Shown here: one piece after another, positions 1 through 7,786 of the stretch
How positions within the stretch are numbered: position 1 is the stretch's first letter
How the letters are laid out: the number at the start of each line of letters is the position of its first letter
From: Mycolicibacterium pulveris
GTDB lineage: Bacteria > Actinomycetota > Actinomycetes > Mycobacteriales > Mycobacteriaceae
Reading direction: 5' to 3'
Assembly: GCF_010725725.1 (NCBI RefSeq)
Contig: NZ_AP022599.1
Coordinates: 2,294,001-2,358,000, forward strand
Length of the DNA: 64,000 bases
Notes under the pieces: generated by a model
The model's database searches: none
Told to the model about the DNA's origin: nothing
What the model saw: only the letters and a program-made list of their open reading frames with translations
Translations under genes and position numbers: made by a program

Positions 1-1
1 G

Positions 2-340
2 GTGTCCTCGCCGTGGGTCGACGGCGCCGCCGCCGCGGGCCAGACGCTGGACTGGTTGGCCGCCCGCGGGCTGGCTTCGCTGTTGCAGCGCACGGTCATC
101 GTGCTCAACGATTCCGACGGGCACGCCGACAAACGGACGCGTTCGATTCTGCGACAACAGTTTTCAGGTCAGGGGCAGGTGGTCGTCGAGGTGCCGTTCG
201 ACGGACATCTACGGCCCGGCGGTGTGATCGATCGCACCGAGGAGATGTCGGCGGCGACCCGACGGCGGTTCTTGGAGATCGCCGCCGCGCTCGCCGAGCA
301 TTTTCCGAGCCACGACGACCGCGCTCGGGAGCGGTACTGA
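2..340 (+). CDS. MinD/ParA-like ATPase, C-terminal fragment (5' end outside window)
   Basis: Only the last ~112 codons are present; the gene begins before the window, so the GTG at the first bases is probably an internal codon. The fragment resembles the C-terminal part of the MinD/ParA-like ATPases found beside mycobacterial ESX loci (Rv3860/EspI type): a strand reading TVIVLND, then VVVEVPFDGHLRPGG, which matches the late 'PxDxHL' segment of that family, then a helix ending ALAEHF. The Walker A motif would lie upstream and is not visible. The proximity of whiB6 downstream fits an ESX-1-associated neighbourhood. The role is not known from this fragment; a membrane-associated or partner-binding ATPase is an inference. 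Confidence 0.6.
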   Translation: MSSPWVDGAAAAGQTLDWLAARGLASLLQRTVIVLNDSDGHADKRTRSILRQQFSGQGQVVVEVPFDGHLRPGGVIDRTEEMSAATRRRFLEIAAALAEHFPSHDDRARERY

Positions 341-348
341 GCGCTTGA

Positions 349-1086
349 TCAGCGCCAGTCGAGTTGTGCCACCAACTCCTCGATCGCACGGACGGCTGCG
401 GAGGACACCGGTTCTTCGGCTTCGGCGTGAACGATGTCGTCTTCGGAAACCCCTGCGGCTTGGGCGGTTTCGGCGATGGTGAGGTTGGCGCCGCGGCGCG
501 CGGCGTACAGCCGCTGTCCGAGTGTGGCGTGCGGGGACCGCGCGGCGCGCTGCATGAGCTCGTCGTAGCGGCCTCGCACCGCGCTCAACGCTTTGATCAG
601 CGCCGGGGTGACGCGGCTGATCTGGGCCGCGCGCGCCGCGACGGATTCAAGCTGGCGAAGGTCGGCGAGGATCTTGGTCACCCGGGGTGTGAATTCGGGA
701 GCCTCCGGGGACGGCAAGGCCTCGATCGCCGAGCGAAACGTACCCACTGCGGTGACGACCGCCTGAGCGATCAGCGGGATCTCGTCGCCGCCGGTCGCCG
801 CGGCCGGCTCGGCACGCATCGGCGCACTCTCGCCGTAACGGAGCCGAGCGATCGTTCCCGGCGGCCACCGCAGGACCTCCTCGAGCTTTGCTCGAGTACG
901 TGCACGAGGCCAGCTGCGGCCCTTTTCGAACGCGATCAGCGCCCCGGCGTTGATGATGCCGTCGGCGGCCAGCCGACGCTGAGAGATGTTCAGCTCGCGT
1001 CGCCGTGCGGCTGCGGCCGCCCCCGCACGCACCATGCCCGCATCCGGCGTCTCGGCCGACTCATCGGTCGAATCGGGCTGTGTCAT
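349..1086 (-). CDS. XRE-type regulator with two HTH regions, divergent from whiB6
   Basis: The product is 245 aa. An N-terminal XRE-like helix-turn-helix lies at about residues 20-75 (RRRELNISQRRLAADG, then IAFEKGRSWPR). A second HTH-like segment lies at about residues 190-240 (LGQRLYAARRGANLTIAETA, then GVSEDDIVHAE). A helical linker of about 100 residues with several Ala-rich helices separates them. The ATG at 1086 is chosen because the family-like sequence starts just after it; an upstream extension to 1152 exists but is low complexity. A possible -10 hexamer TAGGAT reads on the minus strand at 1130-1135. The gene is divergent from whiB6, with a 351-bp shared upstream region, so it is a natural candidate for control of whiB6 or itself (inference). 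Its ligand is unknown. Confidence 0.65.
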   Translation of the reverse strand: MTQPDSTDESAETPDAGMVRAGAAAAARRRELNISQRRLAADGIINAGALIAFEKGRSWPRARTRAKLEEVLRWPPGTIARLRYGESAPMRAEPAAATGGDEIPLIAQAVVTAVGTFRSAIEALPSPEAPEFTPRVTKILADLRQLESVAARAAQISRVTPALIKALSAVRGRYDELMQRAARSPHATLGQRLYAARRGANLTIAETAQAAGVSEDDIVHAEAEEPVSSAAVRAIEELVAQLDWR

Positions 1087-1437
1087 GGGGCGGCAATTCC
1101 TCGAATCACGCAGGACGAACGGCCCCGTAATCCTATCCGTGCTGCGGTCCACCGCTACGTCTTGGGCCCGTGTCGACGGTATGTTTCTGTGGCGAAGCTA
1201 CGGCTGCCGCTTCCGATCGAACTGAAGCACCGCATCAACTTCTACAGGCGTAGCCAACGGCAAGGTCGCCGCAGTTCATCGGCTAGTTTTTGGTTACCGC
1301 TTGCGTCCTTATCCAGTTACTCGGATGATCCGGCGGGCAAATTTCGCCGCTGTAACTGTTGCATCGCTACGGTTTGGTTCGCTACGTTGTCGGTTATTGC
1401 GGCGCACCTGCCGCAGACCGGCAGAGGAGCGACAGCA
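1087..1437. promoter_or_regulatory. Divergent upstream region between XRE gene and whiB6
   Basis: These 351 bp hold no convincing gene. They must contain both divergent promoters. A ribosome binding site GAGGAG lies about 8 nt before the whiB6 ATG. The heptamer CGCTACG occurs three times (about 1153, 1366 and 1379), the last two in tandem 13 nt apart and 50-70 bp before whiB6, which could be a regulator site. The stretch is visibly less GC-rich than its flanks. Confidence 0.45.
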
Positions 1438-1728
1438 ATGAACGCAACGGACTGGGACGAGATGCCCGTCGGTGCCTGTACCCACGATCCCGAACGGTGG
1501 ACGACGTCGGCCGACGCGGCGGCCAAGGCGATCTGTCGGGCATGTCCCCGTCGGTGGTTGTGCGCCCGGGAAGCATGCGAACTGCCCCGCGCGGAAGGCT
1601 TGTGGGCCGGCATCGTCGTGCCCGAGGGCGGTCGTGGTCGCACGTTTGCTCTAAGGCAGCTGCGGTCGCTGGCGGAACGCAACGGGTTTCCGGTTCGCAA
1701 CCGCCGTCTGTACGCCGAACCCGCTTGA
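1438..1728 (+). CDS. whiB6: WhiB-family Fe-S transcriptional regulator, WhiB6-like
   Basis: The product is 96 aa and carries the four WhiB cysteines at C14, C33, C36 and C42 (C-x18-C-x2-C-x5-C), which bind a [4Fe-4S] cluster. The turn motif follows as GLWAGIVVPEGG, then a basic tail GGRGRTFALRQLRSLAERNG that is nearly identical to WhiB6 of M. tuberculosis as I remember it. WhiB proteins bind the primary sigma factor and respond to redox or NO; WhiB6 controls ESX-1 genes in pathogenic mycobacteria. The ATG at 1438 has a good GAGGAG site. An extra cysteine, C47, is not one of the usual four ligands. Regulation by the divergent XRE protein is an inference. Confidence 0.85.
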   Translation: MNATDWDEMPVGACTHDPERWTTSADAAAKAICRACPRRWLCAREACELPRAEGLWAGIVVPEGGRGRTFALRQLRSLAERNGFPVRNRRLYAEPA

Positions 1729-1797
1729 TTGAACGTCCGCCGCCGGTTTTCGGGGGGTCGGCGGCGGGCGGCGGGGCTGGCTGCTCAGATCCGCCGC

Positions 1798-1854
1798 CGA
1801 ACGTTCCTTACCGCTCGACATTTCGACAATTTTTCGAGTGGTAAGGAACGTTCG
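1798..1854. terminator. Long hairpin between convergent genes (bidirectional terminator candidate)
   Basis: A perfect 15-bp inverted repeat, CGAACGTTCCTTACC at 1798-1812 and its complement at 1840-1854, is extended after one mismatch by an inner 5-bp stem (CTCGA/TCGAG), leaving a 15-nt loop. It sits between the whiB6 stop and the stop of the convergent carboxylase gene, 3 nt from the latter. No T-run follows either arm, so intrinsic termination would be of the mycobacterial T-poor type. Confidence 0.6.
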
Positions 1855-1857
1855 CGG

Positions 1858-3432
1858 TCACCAGGTGTCGACGAAGCGGCGGGCGGCGCGCCGCGGCGCG
1901 TGCGCCGTGGCCGCGGTCAGGGTGTCGATGATGAGCTTGCGGGTTTCCGCGGGGTCAACGACATCGTCGATCTCGAAAAGCGCAGCGGCGTTGAGCGCCT
2001 TGGCGTTTTCCTGCGCGGCGGTCGTGGCCTGGCGGACCCGCTCTTCACGCTCGTCGTCGTCCTCGATCGCCTCGAGCTCCTTGCGCAGTCCCAGCCGCAC
2101 CGCGCCTTCCAGCCCCATCGGGCCCAGGTGCGCGCCCGGCCATGCGACGGTGAGCAGCGGCTCATGCAGGCTGCCGCCGGTCATCGCCTGTGCGCCGAGC
2201 CCGTAGCCGCGGCGAAGGACCACCGCGATCAGCGGAACCTCAAGCGCCGCACCGGCGACCAGCATTCGCGAGCCGCGGCGCACCAGCGCCTCGGCCTCCG
2301 CAGCCGGGCCCACCATGTAGCCGGGGCAGTCGACCAGTGAGACCACCGGCAGCCCGAACGCGTCGCACAGCTGCAGGAACCGGGCGGCCTTGTCGGCGGC
2401 GGTCGCGGTGATCGCCCCGGCCATCACCATGGTGTTGTTCGCCAGGACGCCGACCGGTCGGCCGTCGATGCGGGCCAGCGCGGTCACCATCTCCGGGGCG
2501 AACTTGGGCCGCAGGAACGTCACCGATCCCTCGTCCGCCAGCGTCTCGATGATCGGTGCCACCTGGTACGCACGCCGGGCACGCTCGGGAACGATTGTGC
2601 GCAAACGAGTTTGGTCTGCCACCGCGCCTGGCGCCGTTACGCCCTGGAAGTAGCCGAGCAGACGTTTCGTCACCGCGACGGCCTCGGCTTCGTCGGCCAC
2701 CACGACGTCGACCACCCCGTTGGGGGCCTGCACCTCGATCGGGCCCACGTCGTCGGGCGCCACGTCGCCCAGCCCGCCGCCGGCGATCATCGCCGGGCCG
2801 CCCATGCCGATCGACGCGTCCTCGCTGGCCACGATCAGATCCGCGCACCCGGCGATCACCGCATTTCCCGCGAAGCAGCGGCCCTTGACGATCGCGATGC
2901 GCGGCACCACTCCCGACAGCGCCGCCCACAGCTTGAACGCGCGCGCATCGAGCGCGGACACCACGGGATAGTCGGTGTCGCCGGGCCGGCCGCCGCCACC
3001 TTCGGCGAAGAACACGGTCGGCAGGCGCATCCGCTCGATCAACTCGAACAGCCGGTCCTTCTTGCGGTGCCCCAGCGCGCCTTGGGTACCGGCGAGCACC
3101 GTGTAGTCGTAGGACAGCACCGCGCACGCGCTGCGCTGCTCTCCGAACAGATCGCCGTTGATGCGCGCGGTGCCGGCGATCAATCCGTCGGCGGGGGTGC
3201 GGGCGATCAGGTCGTCGAGGTCGCGGCGGTGGCGCTGGGCGGCGATCGCGAAGCGTCCGTACTCGACGAACGAGCCCGGGTCGACGAGGTCGTCGAGGTT
3301 CTCGCGCGCGGTGCGCCCGTTCGCGGCGTGCCTGCGCTCGACGGCGTCGGGGCGTGCGGCGTCCTCGGTCAGCGCGCGCCGGCGCAGCAGTTCGGCGTGA
3401 TCGTCGCGGACGGGCTCCTCCGACTCGGTCAT
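1858..3432 (-). CDS. Acyl-CoA carboxylase beta subunit (carboxyltransferase)
   Basis: The product is 524 aa, a normal length for AccD-type beta subunits. It has the paired crotonase-like carboxyltransferase halves: the N half with YDYTVLAGTQGALGHRKKDR and FFAEGGGGRPGDTD, the C half with RPVGVLANNTMVMAGAITA, LVDCPGYMVGPAAE and the late VVLRRGYGLGAQAM. It should transfer carboxyl from biotin on an alpha subunit to an acyl-CoA; the substrate cannot be read from the sequence. No biotin carboxylase or carrier gene lies nearby, so it must work with a partner encoded elsewhere. The ATG at 3432 (MTESEEP) is preferred over the upstream codon at 3465, because the intervening residues are not family-like. 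Confidence 0.85.
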   Translation of the reverse strand: MTESEEPVRDDHAELLRRRALTEDAARPDAVERRHAANGRTARENLDDLVDPGSFVEYGRFAIAAQRHRRDLDDLIARTPADGLIAGTARINGDLFGEQRSACAVLSYDYTVLAGTQGALGHRKKDRLFELIERMRLPTVFFAEGGGGRPGDTDYPVVSALDARAFKLWAALSGVVPRIAIVKGRCFAGNAVIAGCADLIVASEDASIGMGGPAMIAGGGLGDVAPDDVGPIEVQAPNGVVDVVVADEAEAVAVTKRLLGYFQGVTAPGAVADQTRLRTIVPERARRAYQVAPIIETLADEGSVTFLRPKFAPEMVTALARIDGRPVGVLANNTMVMAGAITATAADKAARFLQLCDAFGLPVVSLVDCPGYMVGPAAEAEALVRRGSRMLVAGAALEVPLIAVVLRRGYGLGAQAMTGGSLHEPLLTVAWPGAHLGPMGLEGAVRLGLRKELEAIEDDDEREERVRQATTAAQENAKALNAAALFEIDDVVDPAETRKLIIDTLTAATAHAPRRAARRFVDTW

Positions 3433-3518
3433 CGCGCTGATGCTAATGCCCGGGAAGTTATCCACAGGCGGCTGTCGGCGTGGGCGTTTCTGTCGGCGCT
3501 TCGGCTTAGCGTGCGGAC

Positions 3519-3935
3519 ATGAGCAATTGGATCAACACCGTCAGCCGTGACCACGTCGAACGTGGGGTGCGTGGCCGCTTCACCCAAGCCACTCACGGCA
3601 AGCCTCACATGTTGCGCCGGATGGCGCGTGGCGACTGGATCGTGTTCTATTCGCCGCGCACCGTCCATCCCGACGGCCCACCGCTGCAGGCCTTCACCGC
3701 GATCGGGCAGGTCGTCGACGACGAGCCTTATCAGGACGAGGCCGCGCCCGATGGGCGGTGGCGACGCAACGTCGACTTCCTCGACTGTGCGGAAACGCCC
3801 ATCCGTCCGCTGTTGGAACAGCTTGAGTTCGTCGAGGACAAGTCCCGGTGGGGATACAAGTTCCGGTTCGGCGTCTTCAAGATCGGCGACGGCGACCTGG
3901 AGGTGATCCGTTCGGCGATGACGGGTGCGAAGTAG
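3519..3935 (+). CDS. EVE domain protein (UPF0310-like)
   Basis: The 138-aa product is a single EVE domain, a PUA-like fold. The start MSNWINTVSRDHVERGV, the GDWIVFYSPRT strand and the FTAIGQVVDDEPYQ segment are typical, and the C half has FRFGVFKIGDGD. EVE domains are thought to bind modified bases or nucleotides in RNA or DNA; which ligand is unknown here. It stands alone, divergent from the carboxylase gene and just upstream of the pirin gene (12 bp), with which it may be co-transcribed. Confidence 0.8.
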   Translation: MSNWINTVSRDHVERGVRGRFTQATHGKPHMLRRMARGDWIVFYSPRTVHPDGPPLQAFTAIGQVVDDEPYQDEAAPDGRWRRNVDFLDCAETPIRPLLEQLEFVEDKSRWGYKFRFGVFKIGDGDLEVIRSAMTGAK

Positions 3936-3947
3936 GCCTACGGTGGG

Positions 3948-4916
3948 GTGGTGAGCAACACCGAACCGGAGCCCGCCGAAGTCGCTTGTGTCGCATCGCC
4001 GTTCGCGGGTGTGCTGCACCCGCGGGAGGTGCCGCTGGGCGGGCCGCGGGCGATCCGGGTGCGGCGCACGCTGCCGCAGCGGGAACGCTCGCTGATCGGG
4101 GCGTGGTGTTTCGCCGACCACTACGGCCCACAGGATGTGCGCAGCGGTCCGGGCATGGACGTGCCGCCGCACCCGCACACCGGGCTGCAGACCGTCAGCT
4201 GGCTGTTCAGCGGCGAGGTCGAGCACCGCGACAGCGCAGGCGTGCACGCGATAGTGCGCCCCGGCGAGCTGAACCTGATGACCGCCGGTGCGGGCATCTG
4301 CCACTCCGAGGTGTCCACCACGGCGACCACGGTGCTGCACGGCGTTCAGCTGTGGGTGGCGCTGCCCGACGCCGACCGTGACACCGACCGCGACTTCGCG
4401 CATTTCGTGCCGGCCCCGCATTCTGTCGGTGGCGCGACGCTGCGGGTCTTCCTTGGTGAGCTCGCGGGCCAGCGCTCCCCCGTGCACACGTTCACCCCGC
4501 TGCTCGGCGCGCAGCTCGACCTGGACCCCGGCGCCGAGCTGACGATGGAGGTCGACCCGAGCTTCGAGCACGGGGTGCTGCTCGACCAGGGTGACGTCGC
4601 CGTCGGCGGCACTCCGCTGGAAGTGGCCGACCTGGCCTTCCAAGCCACCGGCAATCCCGAGTTGACCGTGACGAACCGCGGTGCGCGCCCCGCCCGCGTC
4701 GTCGTCCTCGGTGGGCCGCCGTTTCCCGAAGACCTGGTGATGTGGTGGAACTTCGTCGGCCGCAGCCACGACGACATCGCGACCTACCGCGCGCAGTGGC
4801 AAGACCACCACGAAAGGTTTGGCGCGGTACAGGGCTACCGGGGCGCGGTCCAGCGGCTGCCCGCCCCCGCGCTCCCCAACGCCACCCTGCGTCCGCGCCG
4901 CAATCCCGGGGTATAG
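3948..4916 (+). CDS. Pirin-family cupin protein
   Basis: This is a two-cupin protein of 322 aa. The N-terminal pirin domain shows the metal-binding motifs PPHPHTGLQTVSW and GAGICHSE, giving the expected three His plus Glu set for an iron or similar centre. The C-terminal pirin domain follows at about residues 190-290 (VLLDQGDVAVGG, then VVVLGGPPFPEDLVMWWNFV, which is highly typical). Some bacterial pirins act as quercetin 2,3-dioxygenases; others are regulatory; the substrate here is unknown. Two adjacent GTG codons (3948, 3951) could both serve as start. Confidence 0.85.
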   Translation: MVSNTEPEPAEVACVASPFAGVLHPREVPLGGPRAIRVRRTLPQRERSLIGAWCFADHYGPQDVRSGPGMDVPPHPHTGLQTVSWLFSGEVEHRDSAGVHAIVRPGELNLMTAGAGICHSEVSTTATTVLHGVQLWVALPDADRDTDRDFAHFVPAPHSVGGATLRVFLGELAGQRSPVHTFTPLLGAQLDLDPGAELTMEVDPSFEHGVLLDQGDVAVGGTPLEVADLAFQATGNPELTVTNRGARPARVVVLGGPPFPEDLVMWWNFVGRSHDDIATYRAQWQDHHERFGAVQGYRGAVQRLPAPALPNATLRPRRNPGV

Positions 4917-4923
4917 ATACGGC

Positions 4924-5256
4924 ATGACCACCGACAAGACCGGCGCACCTACCGAGGTCGTCAAGGAATCCGACCGCTTCAGCATCAAGGTGGAGGGGCA
5001 GACCGCCGGCTTCACCGAGATCGCGGACCGTGACGGCCAACGCGTCTTCCCGCACACCGAGGTCGACGACGCCTATCAGGGCCGCGGCCTGGCGACGATC
5101 CTCATCGGCGATGCGCTGCAGCAGACCCGCGACTCCGGGCTGCGGATCGTGCCGATCTGCGAGATGGTGGCCGCCTACGTCGACAAGCACCAGGAGTTCG
5201 CCGACGTCGTCGACACGGTGTCCCCCGACGTGGAGCGCTGGCTGGCCGACAGGTAA
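4924..5256 (+). CDS. Small GNAT-like N-acetyltransferase (YjdJ/COG2388 type)
   Basis: The 110-aa product is a minimal GNAT fold. The acetyl-CoA binding signature reads VDDAYQGRGLATILIGDAL, followed by GLRIVPICEMV with the conserved cysteine of this subfamily, and ends with a short helix (VERWLADR). The ATG at 4924 lies 7 bp after the pirin stop, so the pair is probably one operon. The acceptor is unknown; the small COG2388 proteins are poorly characterised. Confidence 0.75.
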   Translation: MTTDKTGAPTEVVKESDRFSIKVEGQTAGFTEIADRDGQRVFPHTEVDDAYQGRGLATILIGDALQQTRDSGLRIVPICEMVAAYVDKHQEFADVVDTVSPDVERWLADR

Positions 5257-5276
5257 CGCCCGCTATCGTCTTCGCG

Positions 5277-6080
5277 GTGACGACGGCGATTTTCACCCCG
5301 GATGGAAATGCGTTCGTCCCCGGCCCGCTCGCGCAGGGCCCGTGGGGGCAGACGATCAGCGGTAACTATGTCGGCGGACTGCTGGGCCATGTGCTCGAGC
5401 GCGACGCCGGCGAACCCGACTTCCAGCCCACCCGGCTGACCGTCGACCTGTTCCGACCCGCACCGCTGGCCCCGGTGAGCGTCGAGACCGCGGTCATCCG
5501 CGCGGGCCGTCGCCTGAAGCTGGTCGACGCGCTGATGCGGCAGAACGACACCGCCGTCGCGCGGGGCACCGCCCTGTTCCTGCGCCGCGGGGACCAACCG
5601 TCCGACGAGATCTGGACGTCGCCGGTCACCTTGCCTCCGCCGCCTGCCATACCGAACCCGATCCCGCGTGGGCTGTCCACGCTGGTGTGGACCTACGGCA
5701 AAGACGACCACGTGCCCGGTCCCGGCGAAGGGCTGGCGAACTGGCAGCACTCGGGACCCAAACACGTCTGGGTGCACGACTTCCGTCCCTTGATCGCCGG
5801 CGAAGAGCTCACGCCGTTCACCCGCGCTGCGATGGCCGGGGACATGGTCAGCTCGCTGACACACTTCGGGCCCAGCGGACTGCAGTGGATCAACGCCGAC
5901 TACACGCTGACGCTGGCGCGCCTGCCGAAGGGACCGTACCTGGGGCTGACGGCGCTGTCGCATTACAGCGATGCGGGGGTGGCCACCGGCAGCGCGACGA
6001 TCGTCGACGAGCACGGCCCGATCGGAAGCGGAGTGGCCAACGCCGTGTCCAACCCCGGCTTCTCCCCGCCGCGCATGTAA
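5277..6080 (+). CDS. TesB-like acyl-CoA thioesterase family protein
   Basis: The 267-aa product matches the mycobacterial double hot-dog thioesterase family: N-terminal hot-dog with GPWGQTISGNYVGGLLGHVL and FQPTRLTVDLFRPAPLAPV, then a second hot-dog from about residue 140 with WVHDFRPLIAGEELTPF and GLQWINADYTLTLARLPKGP. The expected chemistry is hydrolysis of an acyl-CoA; the chain length is not readable. The GTG at 5277 follows the GNAT gene by 20 bp on the same strand. It ends convergent with the ferritin-like gene. Confidence 0.75.
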   Translation: MTTAIFTPDGNAFVPGPLAQGPWGQTISGNYVGGLLGHVLERDAGEPDFQPTRLTVDLFRPAPLAPVSVETAVIRAGRRLKLVDALMRQNDTAVARGTALFLRRGDQPSDEIWTSPVTLPPPPAIPNPIPRGLSTLVWTYGKDDHVPGPGEGLANWQHSGPKHVWVHDFRPLIAGEELTPFTRAAMAGDMVSSLTHFGPSGLQWINADYTLTLARLPKGPYLGLTALSHYSDAGVATGSATIVDEHGPIGSGVANAVSNPGFSPPRM

Positions 6081-6106
6081 ACCGTCGCGGGCCGACCCGT
6101 CACGCC

Positions 6107-6170
6107 GCGCGAAATCTACACCAGGGTCGTGGTTTTCGCCGATCCACAGCCCTGGTGCAGAAATCGGCGC
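6107..6170. repeat. Imperfect palindromic intergenic repeat
   Basis: An inverted pair lies between convergent genes: CACCAGGG at 6119-6126 and CCCTGGTG at 6150-6157 form a perfect 8-bp core. The outer flanks GCGCGAAATCTA and CAGAAATCGGCGC pair only partly. It may be a bidirectional terminator, or a member of a dispersed palindrome family related to the one at 8605-8665, since both arms begin CGCGAAAT. Confidence 0.45.
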
Positions 6171-6220
6171 AAACAGAAACACCCCACGGAATGTCCGCGA
6201 GGTGCTTCCGTCGATTCGGG

Positions 6221-7183
6221 TCAGCTGAGGCCGACGACCTCCTGGGCGATGGCGGCCAGGCGCGTCTGCGCGGCCGACACCAACCGCTGGCGGTTCTTGT
6301 TCATCTCCTCGTAGGCAATGATCATGCGGATGTCGCTCGGATCGTCGAGCTCCTTGACCGCGGCCACGGCGTCGTTCAGGTTCAGCTCGTCGTAGTCCTC
6401 GATCGGCAGCTCGTCGGCGTCGACGACACCACCGGCCGCGCGGGCCTTGTGCAGCGCGTCGGCCGCGTCGCCGGCACCCTCGCGGCGCACCACGTCCTCG
6501 GCCCGCTTCAGCGCGCCGTCGCGCGAGGCGCCCAACGCCTTGAGCGTGATCTCGCTGGCCCGTCGCGCCCGCTCACGCAGGTCTTCGACGGCCGGGCCCG
6601 CGGAGCGCACCAGGTCGGCGACCCGCTCGACCGACTGAGCCGACCACTGGCCCGGCAGGTTCACCAGCTTCACCGCGGTGCCGGCCGCGGCCTGCATCGG
6701 GGTGCGCTGCAGCGCGGCCGGCCCACCCAGCGCATCCTCAGCCAACACCGTGGTCAGCCAGTGCACGGTCGCCGAGTGCGCGGTGATCAACCGGTCGGCG
6801 AGGTCCTGGATCTCCGGATGCTTGGCCGAGACGGCAAGCGCCTTGATGTAACGGGCGCGGTCGAGCAGCTGGTTCTCCAGCGCCAGGTCGCCGAGCAGCG
6901 CCTCGTCGAACGGTTGCGCCTGCTCGGTCAGCGCCTTCACCGCTGCGGCGGCGCGGCCGAAGAACGGGCCGACGGTGTCGGGGAATCCGCCGAGGTCGCG
7001 GATCGCCTTCTTGATCGCCTCGGCGCGGATGCGGCCATTCTCGGCGTTCTCGGTCAGCTCACGGCGGACGGCGTCGGTCCTGGCCTGCGTGATCCGGGTC
7101 TCGGCGACCTGGATCTCGGTGTGGGTCAGGTCGAGCATCGTGCGCAGTTGCCTGAGCAAGGTGGTTTCAGTAGCGGTAGTCAT
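6221..7183 (-). CDS. Ferritin-like domain protein, mycobacterial conserved
   Basis: The product is 320 aa and mostly alpha-helical. The first 150 residues read as long amphipathic helices (LRTMLDLTHTEIQVAETRIT; LGDLALENQLLDRARYIKAL), which is why relatives are annotated as ferritin-like. Acidic and His residues (E23, H near 114, H123) could bind metal, but I cannot assign a di-iron motif with certainty. The C-terminal half is helical with DELPIEDYDELNLNDAVAAV. The ATG at 7183 is used; the reading frame stays open 106 codons further upstream but that part is not family-like. No enzymatic function is assigned. Confidence 0.6.
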   Translation of the reverse strand: MTTATETTLLRQLRTMLDLTHTEIQVAETRITQARTDAVRRELTENAENGRIRAEAIKKAIRDLGGFPDTVGPFFGRAAAAVKALTEQAQPFDEALLGDLALENQLLDRARYIKALAVSAKHPEIQDLADRLITAHSATVHWLTTVLAEDALGGPAALQRTPMQAAAGTAVKLVNLPGQWSAQSVERVADLVRSAGPAVEDLRERARRASEITLKALGASRDGALKRAEDVVRREGAGDAADALHKARAAGGVVDADELPIEDYDELNLNDAVAAVKELDDPSDIRMIIAYEEMNKNRQRLVSAAQTRLAAIAQEVVGLS

Positions 7184-7302
7184 TGATATTGGCCCCTTAT
7201 GCGTTGACGAAATCGGTCGGCGCTGGGGTGCACCTTGCTCGTTGGCTACCCGGTCGTCGGGAAAGCCGAACACGGGGCGATGTGAGATAAATCGCAGTCG
7301 CG

Positions 7303-7782
7303 TCAGCGCGGCTGCAGGATGACCACCGGGATCTCGCGATCGGCCCAGGCCTGATAGGTGTCGAAGTCGGCGTACGCCTCGACCAGCTTCGGCCACAGCC
7401 GGGCCCGCTGCTCGGGGTCGGCGGTCACCGCGCGCACCGGGCGGCGCTCCGAACCGATCTCGATGTATGCGTCCGGATTGGCGACCAGGTTGCGGTACCA
7501 CTGCGGATCGGTGTCGCGCCCGCCCTGGGAGGCCACCACGATCACGTCGTCGCCGTCGCGGATGAACACCAGCGGTGACACCAACCGCCTACCAGTCTTG
7601 CGCCCGATGTGCTCGAGCAGCAGCGTCGGCACCGGCTTCTTGAACCCCGCGCCCACCCGCCAGTTGGCGCCGACCCGTCCGCCGGTGCGGCGGTACACCC
7701 ACACGTGGGCCTTGCCCGCGTACTTCATCACCGTGGTGACGATCGGCGAGTTGAGCTGTTTCGGTTTGTTCGTCGGGTCCAT
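7303..7782 (-). CDS. Deazaflavin (F420)-dependent nitroreductase-family protein, Ddn-like
   Basis: The product is 159 aa, one split beta-barrel of the DUF385/Ddn family. Diagnostic segments are LLLEHIGRKTGRRLVSPLVF, where the RKTG turn binds cofactor phosphate, and ASQGGRDTDPQWYRNLVANP. The N-terminal helix (VMKYAGKAHVWVYRRTGG) is probably membrane-associating, as in Ddn. Members reduce quinones or nitro compounds with F420H2; the substrate is unknown. It lies 4 bp downstream of the PPOX gene on the same strand, so the two are likely one operon. Confidence 0.8.
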   Translation of the reverse strand: MDPTNKPKQLNSPIVTTVMKYAGKAHVWVYRRTGGRVGANWRVGAGFKKPVPTLLLEHIGRKTGRRLVSPLVFIRDGDDVIVVASQGGRDTDPQWYRNLVANPDAYIEIGSERRPVRAVTADPEQRARLWPKLVEAYADFDTYQAWADREIPVVILQPR

Positions 7783-7786
7783 GCGC

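Noticed and set aside
3429-5057. 542-codon frame antisense to the pirin and GNAT genes
   Set aside because: Shadow of well-supported plus-strand genes; no family signature.
7184-7501. 106-codon N-terminal extension of the ferritin-like gene
   Set aside because: It is Arg/Gly-rich, overlaps the downstream Ddn-like gene region in antisense, and the ATG at 7183 fits the family start.
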